From assembly GCA_000016765.1 (NCBI GenBank), contig CP000699.1:4591501-4655500 (forward strand): a stretch of 64,000 bases of DNA, in the 5' to 3' direction. The translations under genes and the position numbers were made by a program. Below, piece by piece: positions 34,887 to 43,610 of this stretch (positions within the stretch are counted from its first letter, which is position 1; the number at the start of each line of letters is the position of its first letter). Under the pieces are notes generated by a model. It had not been told where the DNA came from. It searched no databases and saw only the letters and a program-made list of their open reading frames with translations. Source of the DNA: Rhizorhabdus wittichii RW1 (GTDB lineage: Bacteria; Pseudomonadota; Alphaproteobacteria; Sphingomonadales; Sphingomonadaceae).

Positions 34887-35681
34887 GTGAACGACGGGAG
34901 CCGGCCGAAGGCTATTTCGCCAAAGCATGTCGCGGACGCCGAATGGAAATGCCGGACCGATCTGGCGGCATTCTATCGGATCGTCGCCATGCTGGGATGG
35001 GACGAATATATCTTCACCCATATCTCGCTTCGGCTGCCGGGGCCGGAACGGCACTTCCTCATCAATCCCTTCGGTCTTCTCTATGAGGAGGTCACGGCGT
35101 CGAACCTCGTCCGTATCGACATCAACGGCGACGTCGTGGGGGCGAGCGACTGGCCGGTCAACAAGGCCGGGTTCACGATACACAGCGCCATCCATGAGGC
35201 GCGCGACGATGCCCATTGCGTCATTCACACGCACACCACCGCGGGAATGGCGATCGCGCAGCAACCGGCGGGCTTGCTGCCCACCAGCTTCTATTCGGCG
35301 ATGATCGTCGATCGGCTGAGCTATCATGATTTCGAAGGATCGGTCGTTTCCGATGGCGAGAAGGTCCGGCTGGTCGAGAATCTCGGGACCAACAATCACC
35401 TCATCCTGCGCAACCATGGCCTGCTGGCCTGCGGCGCGGACGTCGCGGCCGCGTTCAGCGCGATCCTGACGCTGCAACGCGCCTGCGAAGTGCAGCTCGC
35501 GGCGCAGGTCGGCGACGAGCCGCTGCTGACGATCGGTCATGACATCCGCAACGCCCACCGGTCGGCGCTCAACAAGACGGTGAAGGACGCGCCGGCCAAC
35601 GACCTGTCGGTGATCGAGCGCGCGGTGTTCGATGCCATGGTCCGCAAGCTCGACCGGCTCGATCCGTCCTATCGGCAATAA
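34887..35681 (+). CDS. Class II aldolase/adducin family protein
   Basis: Zinc-dependent aldolase or decarboxylase-like protein, 264 aa. Seen: 'FYRIVAMLGWDEYIFTHIS' start of the domain, 'FLINPFGLLYEEVTASNLV' with the likely catalytic Glu pair, metal ligands in 'CVIHTHTTAGMAIA' and 'LILRNHGLLACG'. The GTG at 34887 with GGAGGAGA 6 bp before it is preferred over the TTG at 34857. It is divergent from the MalT-like regulator and followed 13 bp later by a 2-hydroxyacid dehydrogenase. Members cleave or epimerise sugar phosphates, but several act on aromatic or hydroxy acids, so the substrate stays open. Confidence 0.88.
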   Translation: MNDGSRPKAISPKHVADAEWKCRTDLAAFYRIVAMLGWDEYIFTHISLRLPGPERHFLINPFGLLYEEVTASNLVRIDINGDVVGASDWPVNKAGFTIHSAIHEARDDAHCVIHTHTTAGMAIAQQPAGLLPTSFYSAMIVDRLSYHDFEGSVVSDGEKVRLVENLGTNNHLILRNHGLLACGADVAAAFSAILTLQRACEVQLAAQVGDEPLLTIGHDIRNAHRSALNKTVKDAPANDLSVIERAVFDAMVRKLDRLDPSYRQ

Positions 35682-35694
35682 GGGGAAGAGACTG

Positions 35695-36657
35695 ATGACC
35701 GATATCCTGCTGGCCCATCCGAACATGAGTCCGATCCGCGGTGCCCTGGCGCCGCGCCACGAGGTCCACGCATTGTGGGAATATGAGAGCAGCGACACTT
35801 TCCTCTCGTCGCATGGCGGGGCGGTCAGCGTGATCGTCACTGCCGGCGAGAACCGGATCGATACCGCGCTGCTGGGCCGGTTGACCAATTTGCGCCTGAT
35901 CGTCTGTGTCGGCTCGGGATATGACGGGGTCGATGTCGATTGGTGCGCCCGACACGGCATTGCGGTGGTCGCGGCGGTCGGGGCCAATGCGAAGGATGTG
36001 GCCGACCACGCCCTGGGCCTTGCCATCGCCGCCTGGCGCGGCATCGTCGCCGATCATGATTTCATCGCGCGCGGCGAATGGCAGGCGGCGAACCGATTGC
36101 CGTCGCGCCGGACCATGACCGGCGTTCCCGCCGGCATCGTCGGCCTGGGGTCGATAGGGCGCGCCGTGGCGCATCGCCTGTCGGCGCTGGACATGCCCGT
36201 GCAATGGTGGGGCCCGCGCGAACAGTCCGATGCGCCTTTCCCGAAAGCCGCCTCGCTGATCGAGCTCGCGGCCGAGAGCCGCCTGCTGGTGCTTTGCTGC
36301 CGTGCGGACGCGTCGTCCCATCATCTCGTCGATGCGGCGGTCCTGGAGGCGCTGGGCCCCGACGGGGTGCTCGTCAACGTCGCCCGCGGCTCCGTCGTCG
36401 ATGAGGACGCGTTGATCGCGGCCCTGCGGGATGGCCGCCTGGCGGCAGCGGCGCTGGATGTCTTCGCCACCGAGCCGACGCCCGCAGACCGGTGGCGCGA
36501 TGTGCCGAACGTCGTCCTGACGCCGCATGCCGCCGGCCTGACGACCGACACGCTGCGAGCGATGATCGGCCTTGCCGTCCAACGGGTCGACGCCTTCCTG
36601 CTCGGCGATGAGCAGGATCGCGGACGGGTGCTGTCGGCGAGCGTCGCGGCGCGCTGA
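35695..36657 (+). CDS. D-2-hydroxyacid dehydrogenase (NAD(P)-binding)
   Basis: Oxidoreductase of 320 aa that interconverts a 2-hydroxy acid and a 2-oxo acid. The nucleotide-binding motif is 'GIVGLGSIGRAVA' (147-159). The catalytic residues are R231 ('NVARGSVVDEDAL'), E260 ('FATEPTP') and H278 ('LTPHAAG'). AGGGGAAGAG precedes the ATG. It is most like hydroxypyruvate/glyoxylate reductases and less like lactate dehydrogenases. With the aldolase before it and the reductase after it, it may process a hydroxy- or oxo-acid fragment from the upstream heterocycle pathway. Confidence 0.9.
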   Translation: MTDILLAHPNMSPIRGALAPRHEVHALWEYESSDTFLSSHGGAVSVIVTAGENRIDTALLGRLTNLRLIVCVGSGYDGVDVDWCARHGIAVVAAVGANAKDVADHALGLAIAAWRGIVADHDFIARGEWQAANRLPSRRTMTGVPAGIVGLGSIGRAVAHRLSALDMPVQWWGPREQSDAPFPKAASLIELAAESRLLVLCCRADASSHHLVDAAVLEALGPDGVLVNVARGSVVDEDALIAALRDGRLAAAALDVFATEPTPADRWRDVPNVVLTPHAAGLTTDTLRAMIGLAVQRVDAFLLGDEQDRGRVLSASVAAR

Positions 36658-36699
36658 CGGGCGGCGTCGCGCGATGCCCGCATCACATGGCCGGGGGAT

Positions 36700-37731
36700 A
36701 TGACGGTGGCGCATGCATGGGTCCTGACCTCACGGCCCAAAGCCGTTCCGGTCGCGAGCGACTTCGATCTGGTCCCGATTCCCGATCGCCCCCTGGAGGA
36801 CGGTGAGATCCGGGTGCGTAACCGCTGGCTCTCGGTCGATCCCTATATGCGCGCCCGGATGAATGCGGGACACGGCTATATGCCGCCATTCATCCTGGGC
36901 GAGCCGATGACGGGCCGGGCGCTGGGCGATGTCGTCGAAAGCCGCCATGCGGGGTTCAAGCCCGGCGACGTCGTGTCGCACATGGCCGGATGGCGCGACG
37001 AGGCGATCGTGGGGTCTTCGCTCGACCCTTGGAGAATCCCGTTCAGCGACGTCCCGGAGACGGCCTGGCTGAACGGTCTTGGTGCGGCAGGGCTGGCGGC
37101 CTGGGTCGGGCTGGCCGTCATTGCCGACGCTCGTGCGGGCGAAACGCTTTTCGTGTCCGCCGCCGCCGGCGCGGTGGGATCGGTGGTGGTGCAACTGGCC
37201 AAGGCCTGGGGCCTCCGCGTCGTCGCGTCGGCCGGCGGGCCGCGCAAGGCGGCCTGGGCGCTGGAACTGGGCGCCGACCATAGCATCGATTACAAGCGGG
37301 ACCCGCTACTGGAAACGCTGGGCGCGGCGGCGCCGGACGGCATAGACATCTATTTCGACAATGTGGGCGGGGCCCATCTGGATGCGGCGCTCGCCGTCTC
37401 GCGACGAGGCGCGCGCGTGGCGATCTGCGGCATGATCGATAGCTATAATGGCGAAAGGCCGTTGGAGCTTCGCCACGCCGGACGGCTGATCGCGGCGCGA
37501 ATCCGAATGGAGGGCTATCTGGTGTCGGACCATATGGGCGCCCGGGATCGCTTCCTGGCCGAGATGATCCCCCTTGTCCGCGATGGTCGGATCCGAAACC
37601 GCGAAACCGTCCGACAGGGTCTTGCGGCGATGCCGGAGGCTTTCCTTGGCCTGTTCGACGGGATGAATATCGGGAAGATGCTCGTTGAGATTCCCTGGCG
37701 CGGGGATGGCGGGGCCAAGGCTCTGCCCTGA
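36700..37731 (+). CDS. Zinc-less medium-chain NADP-dependent oxidoreductase
   Basis: MDR-family reductase, 343 aa, of the leukotriene B4 12-hydroxydehydrogenase/curcumin-reductase group. Seen: 'DGEIRVRNRWLSVDPYMRAR', 'FVSAAAGAVGSVVVQLAKAW' (the AAxGxxG nucleotide motif), 'YKRDPLLETLGAAAPDGIDI' and 'YFDNVGGAHLDAALA'. The zinc-binding cysteines of alcohol dehydrogenases are absent. It follows the 2-hydroxyacid dehydrogenase by 42 bp in the same direction. It probably reduces the C=C bond of an alpha,beta-unsaturated ketone or acid. The 186 bp after it hold no recognisable gene. Confidence 0.9.
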   Translation: MTVAHAWVLTSRPKAVPVASDFDLVPIPDRPLEDGEIRVRNRWLSVDPYMRARMNAGHGYMPPFILGEPMTGRALGDVVESRHAGFKPGDVVSHMAGWRDEAIVGSSLDPWRIPFSDVPETAWLNGLGAAGLAAWVGLAVIADARAGETLFVSAAAGAVGSVVVQLAKAWGLRVVASAGGPRKAAWALELGADHSIDYKRDPLLETLGAAAPDGIDIYFDNVGGAHLDAALAVSRRGARVAICGMIDSYNGERPLELRHAGRLIAARIRMEGYLVSDHMGARDRFLAEMIPLVRDGRIRNRETVRQGLAAMPEAFLGLFDGMNIGKMLVEIPWRGDGGAKALP

Positions 37732-37917
37732 CCCGCCGCCGCGCCGTCGTGTCGGCTTTCCGTTCCGCTTTGATCTCGGTTGGGTGGCGGCTCACGCTAT
37801 CGGGTGCGGACCGGGACGCGGCTGCCCCAATACCGTCCCGACCGGATCGACGATGTCCCGTCGCTCGCCGGTCGATGAAAAGGGGGCGGGTCGGAAAAGG
37901 CGATGTCGGGCAGGTCG

Positions 37918-38784
37918 TCAGCTCCGGAAATTCTTCCGGCGCAGCAGCGAACCGTCCTTCTTGATGGCTTCGGCCAGGGCCCGTGCCGGACCTCGATGTC
38001 CCTGTCGGCCCGCCAGCACGACGAACTCGACATCGCCGAGCGGCGGCAGTTCCGGCGAAGAAACCTCATCCAGCCCCGGGGGCACCAGCGATCGCGCATG
38101 GGGGGCGACGCCCAGGCCGGCGGCGACCGCGGCGTGAATGCCGCTCTGCGTCCCGCTGGTGCAGACGATGTGCCAATGGCCGCCGATAGTTTCGAGGGCG
38201 GTCAGCGCCGCCGTGCGGGTGATCGCCGGGGGCGCCAGGACGATCAGCGGCACCGGCGCCTTCGCATCCAGGATGAAATCGGGCGCGGCGATCCAGACCA
38301 GCGGCTCCCGCCACACCCGTTCGCCCTGCTTGTCGCTCGCCCGTCGCTTGATGAAGGCGAGATCGAGCATGCCCAGCTCGAGCTTCTCGCGCACATCCTC
38401 GCTCAGCCCGACGACCAGTTCGAGCGCGACGTGCGGATGCTCCGCCGTGAATTGCCGCAACAATTCGGGCAAGCCGGCGAGGACGACGTCCTCGGTCACG
38501 CCGAGGCGCACCGACCCCCTCAGGTCCGTGCGCGCGAAATGGCGCAGGGCGCGATCATTGGCTTCGAGGATCGATCGGGCGAAGCCGAGCATGGCCTCCC
38601 CATCGACGGTCAGCCTGACCGAATGGGTGTCCCGAACGAAGAGCCGCGTGCCGGCGGCGGCCTCCAGCTTTCGCACATGTTCGCTGACGGTCGATTGCCG
38701 CAGATTCAGACTCGCCCCCGCCAGGGTGAAGTTGAGGGTGCGCGCAACGGCGGCGAAGCTCTTCAGCCAGGACGGGTCAAGCAT
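37918..38784 (-). CDS. LysR-family transcriptional regulator
   Basis: Regulator of 288 aa. The winged helix is at residues ~5-63 ('FAAVARTLNFTLAGASLNL' then 'RQSTVSEHVRKLEAAAGTRL'), followed by a periplasmic-binding-like effector domain ('LRGSVRLGVTEDVVLAGLPE', 'HIVCTSGTQSGIHAAVAAGL'). It diverges from the SBF-like transporter with only 81 bp between starts, the usual arrangement for a LysR regulator and its target. A clear inverted repeat lies in that gap. The effector is unknown. Confidence 0.92.
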   Translation of the reverse strand: MLDPSWLKSFAAVARTLNFTLAGASLNLRQSTVSEHVRKLEAAAGTRLFVRDTHSVRLTVDGEAMLGFARSILEANDRALRHFARTDLRGSVRLGVTEDVVLAGLPELLRQFTAEHPHVALELVVGLSEDVREKLELGMLDLAFIKRRASDKQGERVWREPLVWIAAPDFILDAKAPVPLIVLAPPAITRTAALTALETIGGHWHIVCTSGTQSGIHAAVAAGLGVAPHARSLVPPGLDEVSSPELPPLGDVEFVVLAGRQGHRGPARALAEAIKKDGSLLRRKNFRS

Positions 38785-38804
38785 GGGCTTGTCATTCCAA
38801 TATA

Positions 38805-38828
38805 CGATAACAGTAACTATGGTTATCG
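38805..38828. promoter_or_regulatory. LysR-type inverted repeat in the divergent promoter
   Basis: Perfect arms CGATAAC and GTTATCG with a 10-bp spacer, flanked by further partial symmetry (ATA/TAT). It is centred 32-49 bp from the two divergent starts in an AT-rich island, and contains a T-N11-A pattern as in LysR recognition sites. Confidence 0.6.
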
Positions 38829-38865
38829 GTATTTACAATCATGATCGACTGGTCGACCGGAGGCT

Positions 38866-39858
38866 ATGAAAAAGCTCCTCGCCCTCCTCGATCCCTATGT
38901 CGGGCTGATGATGCTCGTGATCGCCCTCGCGGCCGTTCTGCCGGTCCACGGTCGCGGCGCCGCCATCGCGGCAACGACGGCGGACGTCGCGATCGCCTTC
39001 CTGTTCTTCCTCTACGGGACGCGCCTTTCGCCACGGGCGGCCCTCGCAGGCCTGGTTCACTGGAGGTTGCACTTGGCGATCCTGCTGTGCACCTTCGCCC
39101 TCTTCCCCGCCCTCGGGCTGGGCGTCAGCCATCTGGCGTCGGGGGTGCTTCCGCCGGCGCTGCTGGTCGGCGTGGTCCTCCTCTGCCTCATGCCGTCGAC
39201 GGTGCAGTCCTCGATCGCGTTCACATCGATCGCGCACGGCAATGTCGCGGCCGCGCTCTGCGCCGCATCGCTGTCCAATTTCCTGGGCGTCTTCATCAGC
39301 CCGCTGCTCGTGGGGTGGCTCCTCCAGACCAGCGGCGTCGTGCTGTCCTTCGACGTCTTCCGCGATATCCTGCTGCAGTTGCTGGCGCCGTTCCTGGTCG
39401 GGCAACTCGTTCGTCCCTGGCTGGGCGCTTGGATTCAACGCCACAAGACGGTGCTGGGATATGCGGATCGCGGCTCGATCCTGCTGATCATCTACGTCGC
39501 CTTTTCCAAGGGCATGGTCGAGAATATCTGGCATGAGGTGGCCGTCGCGGATCTGCTGGTCCTGCTTGCCGTGCTGACCCTGCTGCTTGCCGTCGTCCTG
39601 CTGCTGACCCGCTTCATCGGCCGGCGGCTGCTATCGCTCCCGATCGAGGATGAGATCGCCTTGCAGTTCTGCGGGTCGAAGAAGTCGCTCGCCAGCGGAT
39701 TGCCGATCGCGAGCCTGCTGTTCCCCGGGCCGCAACTGGGCATCATCCTCCTGCCGTTGATGCTGTTCCACCAGATCCAGCTCATCGTCTGCGCGGTATT
39801 GGCGCGGAGCTATGCCGCCGCGCCGGCCCGGAGCGTTTCCGCCCAAGGCGCCTCGTGA
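38866..39858 (+). CDS. Bile acid:sodium symporter-family transporter (SLC10A7-like)
   Basis: Inner-membrane protein of 330 aa with about ten hydrophobic helices ('YVGLMMLVIALAAVLPV', 'LAILLCTFALFPALGLGV', 'VLLAVLTLLLAVVLLL'). Seen: family landmarks 'FLFFLYGTRLSP', 'LCLMPSTVQSSIAFTSIAHG' and 'EIALQFCGSKKSLASGLPIA', which are the two discontinuous-helix regions of the SBF-like fold. Members move organic anions with sodium or act in calcium homeostasis. Its divergent LysR gene suggests induction by an organic acid. The substrate is unknown. Confidence 0.9.
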   Translation: MKKLLALLDPYVGLMMLVIALAAVLPVHGRGAAIAATTADVAIAFLFFLYGTRLSPRAALAGLVHWRLHLAILLCTFALFPALGLGVSHLASGVLPPALLVGVVLLCLMPSTVQSSIAFTSIAHGNVAAALCAASLSNFLGVFISPLLVGWLLQTSGVVLSFDVFRDILLQLLAPFLVGQLVRPWLGAWIQRHKTVLGYADRGSILLIIYVAFSKGMVENIWHEVAVADLLVLLAVLTLLLAVVLLLTRFIGRRLLSLPIEDEIALQFCGSKKSLASGLPIASLLFPGPQLGIILLPLMLFHQIQLIVCAVLARSYAAAPARSVSAQGAS

Positions 39859-39865
39859 GTCGCAA

Positions 39866-39896
39866 CCCGCCCGATGCCGGGGCAAAGGCCGGCGGG
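39866..39896. terminator. Hairpin between convergent transporter and AraC genes
   Basis: Stem CCCGCC / GGCGGG with an inner GCC/GGC pair and a purine-rich loop, between the transporter stop (39858) and the AraC stop (39908). There is no strong T run; its place between convergent genes supports a terminator. Confidence 0.45.
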
Positions 39897-39907
39897 AACA
39901 GGGCTCG

Positions 39908-41056
39908 TCAATTCGCCGGTGGCGCGCCTCGGCGGCGGAGCTTGGAAGGGGTCGTGCCGAAATGGCGGTGCACCGCGACCGCGAAGCTCGATGAACGGTT
40001 ATAACCGACGGCATAGGCGATCTGCGTGATCGGGTCGTCGCCCTCGCTCAGAAGCGCGAGCGCCCGCTGCATGCGCAGCTCCTGGATATAGTCGAAAACC
40101 GATTGGCCCAGAATCTGGCGGAAGCCGGTGCATAGCGCGCTACGGCTCAACCCCACTTCGGCCGCGAGTTCCTCCAGCGACGGAGGCGTGACATAGTTGG
40201 CTTCGAGAAACCGCTGCGCTTTCACCACCCCCCTGGCGGTGAGCTTGGTGGCCTCGACCGATCGGAAGCACTCGCTCTGATCGAACGCCTCCAGGGCCTG
40301 ACAGACGATCTCGAGCGCTTTGGATTGCAGGAAGATGCGGCGGCGACGCCCGTCCAGAGGGCAGGTCTGGACGTCCTCCAGGCAGCGCAGCATGGCCGCG
40401 CTGAGCGGCAGGGCCCGCCCGGACGTCCGTTGCAGGTCACCGTCCAGGAAAGCCTGGAGCAGGGCGGGCAGTTCGTGCGCGCTGCCAGCATAAAGCGTCT
40501 TCAGCACCTCGCGATGCACGACGATGTAGATATAGCGCGCGTGCCCCGTGAGCGTGACCTCCGCGGGGGGCTGGTGCGCCGGCTCGACGATGAGGACGGT
40601 GCTTGGCGCCTCGAAGCTCAACGGCCCGCCGTCGACGGGTACATATTCGCCGTCGCCACTGCTGGCGAGGTAGATGTGCAAGCTGTCGGGCGAACAGAAA
40701 TAGGCCGCCTGGGGCGTATGATATTCCGTCTCCGCAAAGGTGACGAAGAACCCGTCGGCGAGGCCGCAGAATTCGTAGCGGCCGCTGCCGAAGGATTGTT
40801 TCACCTGCCAGCGATAGTGGCTCTCGCTCAGCGGCACGAACCTGTCGACCAGTTGAGCGGGATATTCGATCCGATCGACGGCGTAATCCGCGACGGCATA
40901 GCGCACCGACTGCTGCACGGCGTCCTTCGCCGGAGGCGGAAAGCGCCGCACCGCAACCGCTTGCGAACCCGCCCGGAGGTCATGGCCAGGATTGTCCGCG
41001 CCAAGGCGGGCGATCCTTTCTTCCTGCACCGGCCGCTTGATCGTCGCGCCGCCCAT
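39908..41056 (-). CDS. AraC-family transcriptional regulator
   Basis: Regulator of about 382 aa. Seen: a long N-terminal sensor with 'FCSPDSLHIYLASSGDGEYV' and 'ARYIYIVVHREVLKTLYAG', then C-terminal double helix-turn-helix ('LEELAAEVGLSRSALCTGFR', 'ITQIAYAVGYNRSSSFAVAV', 'HFGTTPSKLRRR'). The frame is open to 41296, but the first 80 residues read as noncoding. The ATG at 41056 with GGGACGGGA before it is preferred. It diverges from a TonB receptor, esterase and amidohydrolase, which it probably controls. It resembles PchR-type regulators only in general. Confidence 0.85.
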   Translation of the reverse strand: MGGATIKRPVQEERIARLGADNPGHDLRAGSQAVAVRRFPPPAKDAVQQSVRYAVADYAVDRIEYPAQLVDRFVPLSESHYRWQVKQSFGSGRYEFCGLADGFFVTFAETEYHTPQAAYFCSPDSLHIYLASSGDGEYVPVDGGPLSFEAPSTVLIVEPAHQPPAEVTLTGHARYIYIVVHREVLKTLYAGSAHELPALLQAFLDGDLQRTSGRALPLSAAMLRCLEDVQTCPLDGRRRRIFLQSKALEIVCQALEAFDQSECFRSVEATKLTARGVVKAQRFLEANYVTPPSLEELAAEVGLSRSALCTGFRQILGQSVFDYIQELRMQRALALLSEGDDPITQIAYAVGYNRSSSFAVAVHRHFGTTPSKLRRRGAPPAN

Positions 41057-41131
41057 TCCCGTCCCGTTCCGCTTTCCCGCCGTTTCCGTGTTGGCAGGAG
41101 AAACCGCCTTCCGCAACGACGGCGAGCGATC

Positions 41132-41167
41132 TGGCGGTGCTCGAAGGTCTTTTGGCGGTTCGGAAAA
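41132..41167. promoter_or_regulatory. Possible AraC operator, direct repeats TGGCGGT
   Basis: TGGCGGTGCTCGAAGG and TGGCGGTTCGGAAAAG lie 21 bp apart (41132 and 41153) in the divergent region between the AraC gene and the TonB receptor. Two helical turns between copies fit an AraC-family site. Similarity after the first seven bases is loose. Confidence 0.35.
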
Positions 41168-41295
41168 GCCATGCGGCCGGCCATCGACTAGCGTGTCGAT
41201 CGACGCATCGTTGCCGGGCCCGAACAAGGCCGGCTGGAGCGGGGCGCGAATGTGGGCACGGGAACAGTGCCGGTGGACGAGGGGGATGAAGATCA

Positions 41296-43554
41296 ATGCG
41301 CATACGGACCAAATCGATCTGTCTCACGTCGGCGGGCTTCCTGGCCCTGTGCTTCACGGCGATGGGTGCCGCGGCGCAGGCGGCGGCATCGACGGATGCG
41401 ACCTCCGTCGAGACGGGTTCGGGCGAAATCGTGGTGACCGCGAGCAAGCGCGAGCAGAAGCTGCGCGACGTGCCGTCGGCGATCACCGTCCTCGGTGGCG
41501 ACACGCTCGCCCATCTCGGGGTCCGGTCGGTCCGGGACTATGCGACGCTGACGCCCGGGCTGACCACCCAGGACAGCGGCAGCCCCGGCTATGGCAAGAT
41601 CTTCATCCGTGGCCTCACCACCGGCAGCCTCCAGCAATCCGCGACCACCGTCTATTATATCGATGACGTGCCGTTCACGGCGAGCTCGGCCAATGGCGGC
41701 GGAGCCTTCATCGCGCCGGATCCGGAACTGACCGATGTCGAACGGATCGAGGTGCTCAAGGGACCGCAGGGAACGCTCTACGGCGCGTCCAGCCTTGGCG
41801 GCGTCATCCGGCTCGTATCGAAGACCCCCGATCCGTCGGGCTTTTCGGGCAGCGCCAGGACCGAGATGACCGCGATCGACGGCGGCGGCGTGGGTTATTC
41901 GGCCAGCGCCACGCTCAACGTGCCGCTGGTGATCGACCGCCTTGCCCTGCGCGCCACGGGCTTCTATCGCGAGGCGCCGGGCTATGTCGACAATATCGGC
42001 ACCGGTACCGACAACGTCAATCGAAGCCGTTTCAAGGGCGGGCGCCTGGCTCTCCGCTGGACGCCGACCGAGCGGTTGACCCTCGATGCGGTCGGCCAGC
42101 TCCAGGACATCGACACGCGCGGCCCCGCGCTGGAGACCAGCGTCGCCGGCACGCTGACCCCGCTCTATGGCGAGCGCAAATACAGCAATTTCTTCGATGC
42201 GCCGACGCGCGTTCGCTACCGGCTGGCTTCGGTCACCGGCAGATATGACACCGACCTTGGCCAGATCATCGCCACCGGCGCCTATCTCAAGAGCACCTTG
42301 CGCACCGAGCTCGACCTGACCTCGACCTATGCGCCGCTTTTCCCCGTGTTCGCCTCGGTGGGCTATGTCTATCCGGCGAACACCGGCGTGGCCGTCGTCT
42401 CGACGGTCCCGGCGGTCAAGAAGACCGCGGAACTGCGCTTCGCGTCCAGACGGCTGGGCGGCATCGAGTTCGTCGCCGGCGGCTTCTACACGCATGAGCG
42501 GATCGCCTCGCCGACCGACATCGTCGCGCGCGCGATGGCGACGAATACCCAGTTACCGGCACCGTTGGGCTCGATCATCACGACCCCGGTCAACGACGCC
42601 TATGAGGAGCTCTCCGCCTTCGGCAATCTCACCGTCTATCTGGCGGACAATCTCGACGTCACCGGCGGATTGCGCTTCGCGCACAGCATCGAGGACTTCG
42701 ACGCCTCCTATGGCGGCGTCTATTATACGGCGTTCCTGGGCGGCACGGTGCAGCTCCCGCCGGTCCATTCGAGCCACGATCAGCTCACCTATCTCGCGAC
42801 CCTGCGCTGGCGGCCGACCTCGACGCTCAGCTTCTTCGCGCGCGCGGCGAGCGGCTATCGCCCGGGTGGACCGCAGGTCGCCGCCGTCGTGCCCCCCGGT
42901 GCGCAGGCCAAAATCGATCCCGACACGGTGTGGAACTATGAAATCGGCTTCAAGGGCGATTTCCTCGACAGGAAACTCAGCATCGAAGCGTCCGCCTATC
43001 GCATCGACTGGAACGACATCCAGCTCTACACGATCTTCAACGGCACCCAGTTGCTGGCCAATGCCGGCAAGGCCAGGGTCGACGGCTTCGAGGTCCAGGC
43101 GAGCGCGCGGCCGACCGGGCTGCTCACGGCAACCGCCAATCTCGGATACACCCGGTCGCGGCTCACCGAGGTCGATCCCGGCGTGACCGCCTATATCGGC
43201 GCGGCGGCGGGCGATCGCATTCCCCAGACGCCCCGCTGGACGGCGTCGGCCACGCTCGACCAGATGATCCCGTTCGGGGGCGATCTTCAAGGCCAGCTCG
43301 GCGCGACCTTCCGCTATCAGTCGGACCGGGTCACGTCGTTCCCCGGCAGTCTCTCGGATCCGAACATCCGCCTGCCCGGGCGCACGACCTTCGATCTGCG
43401 AGCAGGGGTGAGCTACCGCAGCTACCAGTTCCAGCTTCGCGCCGAGAATATCACCGATCGCAAGGGCATCGCGAACTACATGTCCGGCGCCCCCGCATCC
43501 TCCTATCTGATGCGGCCGCGCAGCTTCTCGATCTCGATGAGCACCACATTCTAG
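41296..43554 (+). CDS. TonB-dependent receptor
   Basis: Outer-membrane receptor, 752 aa. Seen: signal peptide ending near 'FTAMGAAAQA', plug start 'GEIVVTASKREQKLRDVPSA', 'LKGPQGTLYGASSLGGVIRL', and a barrel ending in 'FSISMSTTF'. GGGGGATGAAGA precedes the ATG. The C-terminal half has the 'ASGYRPGGPQ' and 'VWNYEIGFKGDFLDRKLS' segments common to the other receptors here. It heads a three-gene row with an esterase-like hydrolase and an amidohydrolase, so the cargo is likely an ester or amide. It diverges from an AraC regulator. Confidence 0.93.
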   Translation: MRIRTKSICLTSAGFLALCFTAMGAAAQAAASTDATSVETGSGEIVVTASKREQKLRDVPSAITVLGGDTLAHLGVRSVRDYATLTPGLTTQDSGSPGYGKIFIRGLTTGSLQQSATTVYYIDDVPFTASSANGGGAFIAPDPELTDVERIEVLKGPQGTLYGASSLGGVIRLVSKTPDPSGFSGSARTEMTAIDGGGVGYSASATLNVPLVIDRLALRATGFYREAPGYVDNIGTGTDNVNRSRFKGGRLALRWTPTERLTLDAVGQLQDIDTRGPALETSVAGTLTPLYGERKYSNFFDAPTRVRYRLASVTGRYDTDLGQIIATGAYLKSTLRTELDLTSTYAPLFPVFASVGYVYPANTGVAVVSTVPAVKKTAELRFASRRLGGIEFVAGGFYTHERIASPTDIVARAMATNTQLPAPLGSIITTPVNDAYEELSAFGNLTVYLADNLDVTGGLRFAHSIEDFDASYGGVYYTAFLGGTVQLPPVHSSHDQLTYLATLRWRPTSTLSFFARAASGYRPGGPQVAAVVPPGAQAKIDPDTVWNYEIGFKGDFLDRKLSIEASAYRIDWNDIQLYTIFNGTQLLANAGKARVDGFEVQASARPTGLLTATANLGYTRSRLTEVDPGVTAYIGAAAGDRIPQTPRWTASATLDQMIPFGGDLQGQLGATFRYQSDRVTSFPGSLSDPNIRLPGRTTFDLRAGVSYRSYQFQLRAENITDRKGIANYMSGAPASSYLMRPRSFSISMSTTF

Positions 43555-43610
43555 CGGGCCTGCGTCCGTCCGCGCCGTTTTTCGACCTGCATCACATAGA
43601 AGGATTTCCC

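Noticed and set aside
41057-41296. N-terminal extension of the AraC protein up to 41296
   Set aside because: The 80 added residues read as noncoding and would overlap the promoter of the divergent receptor.
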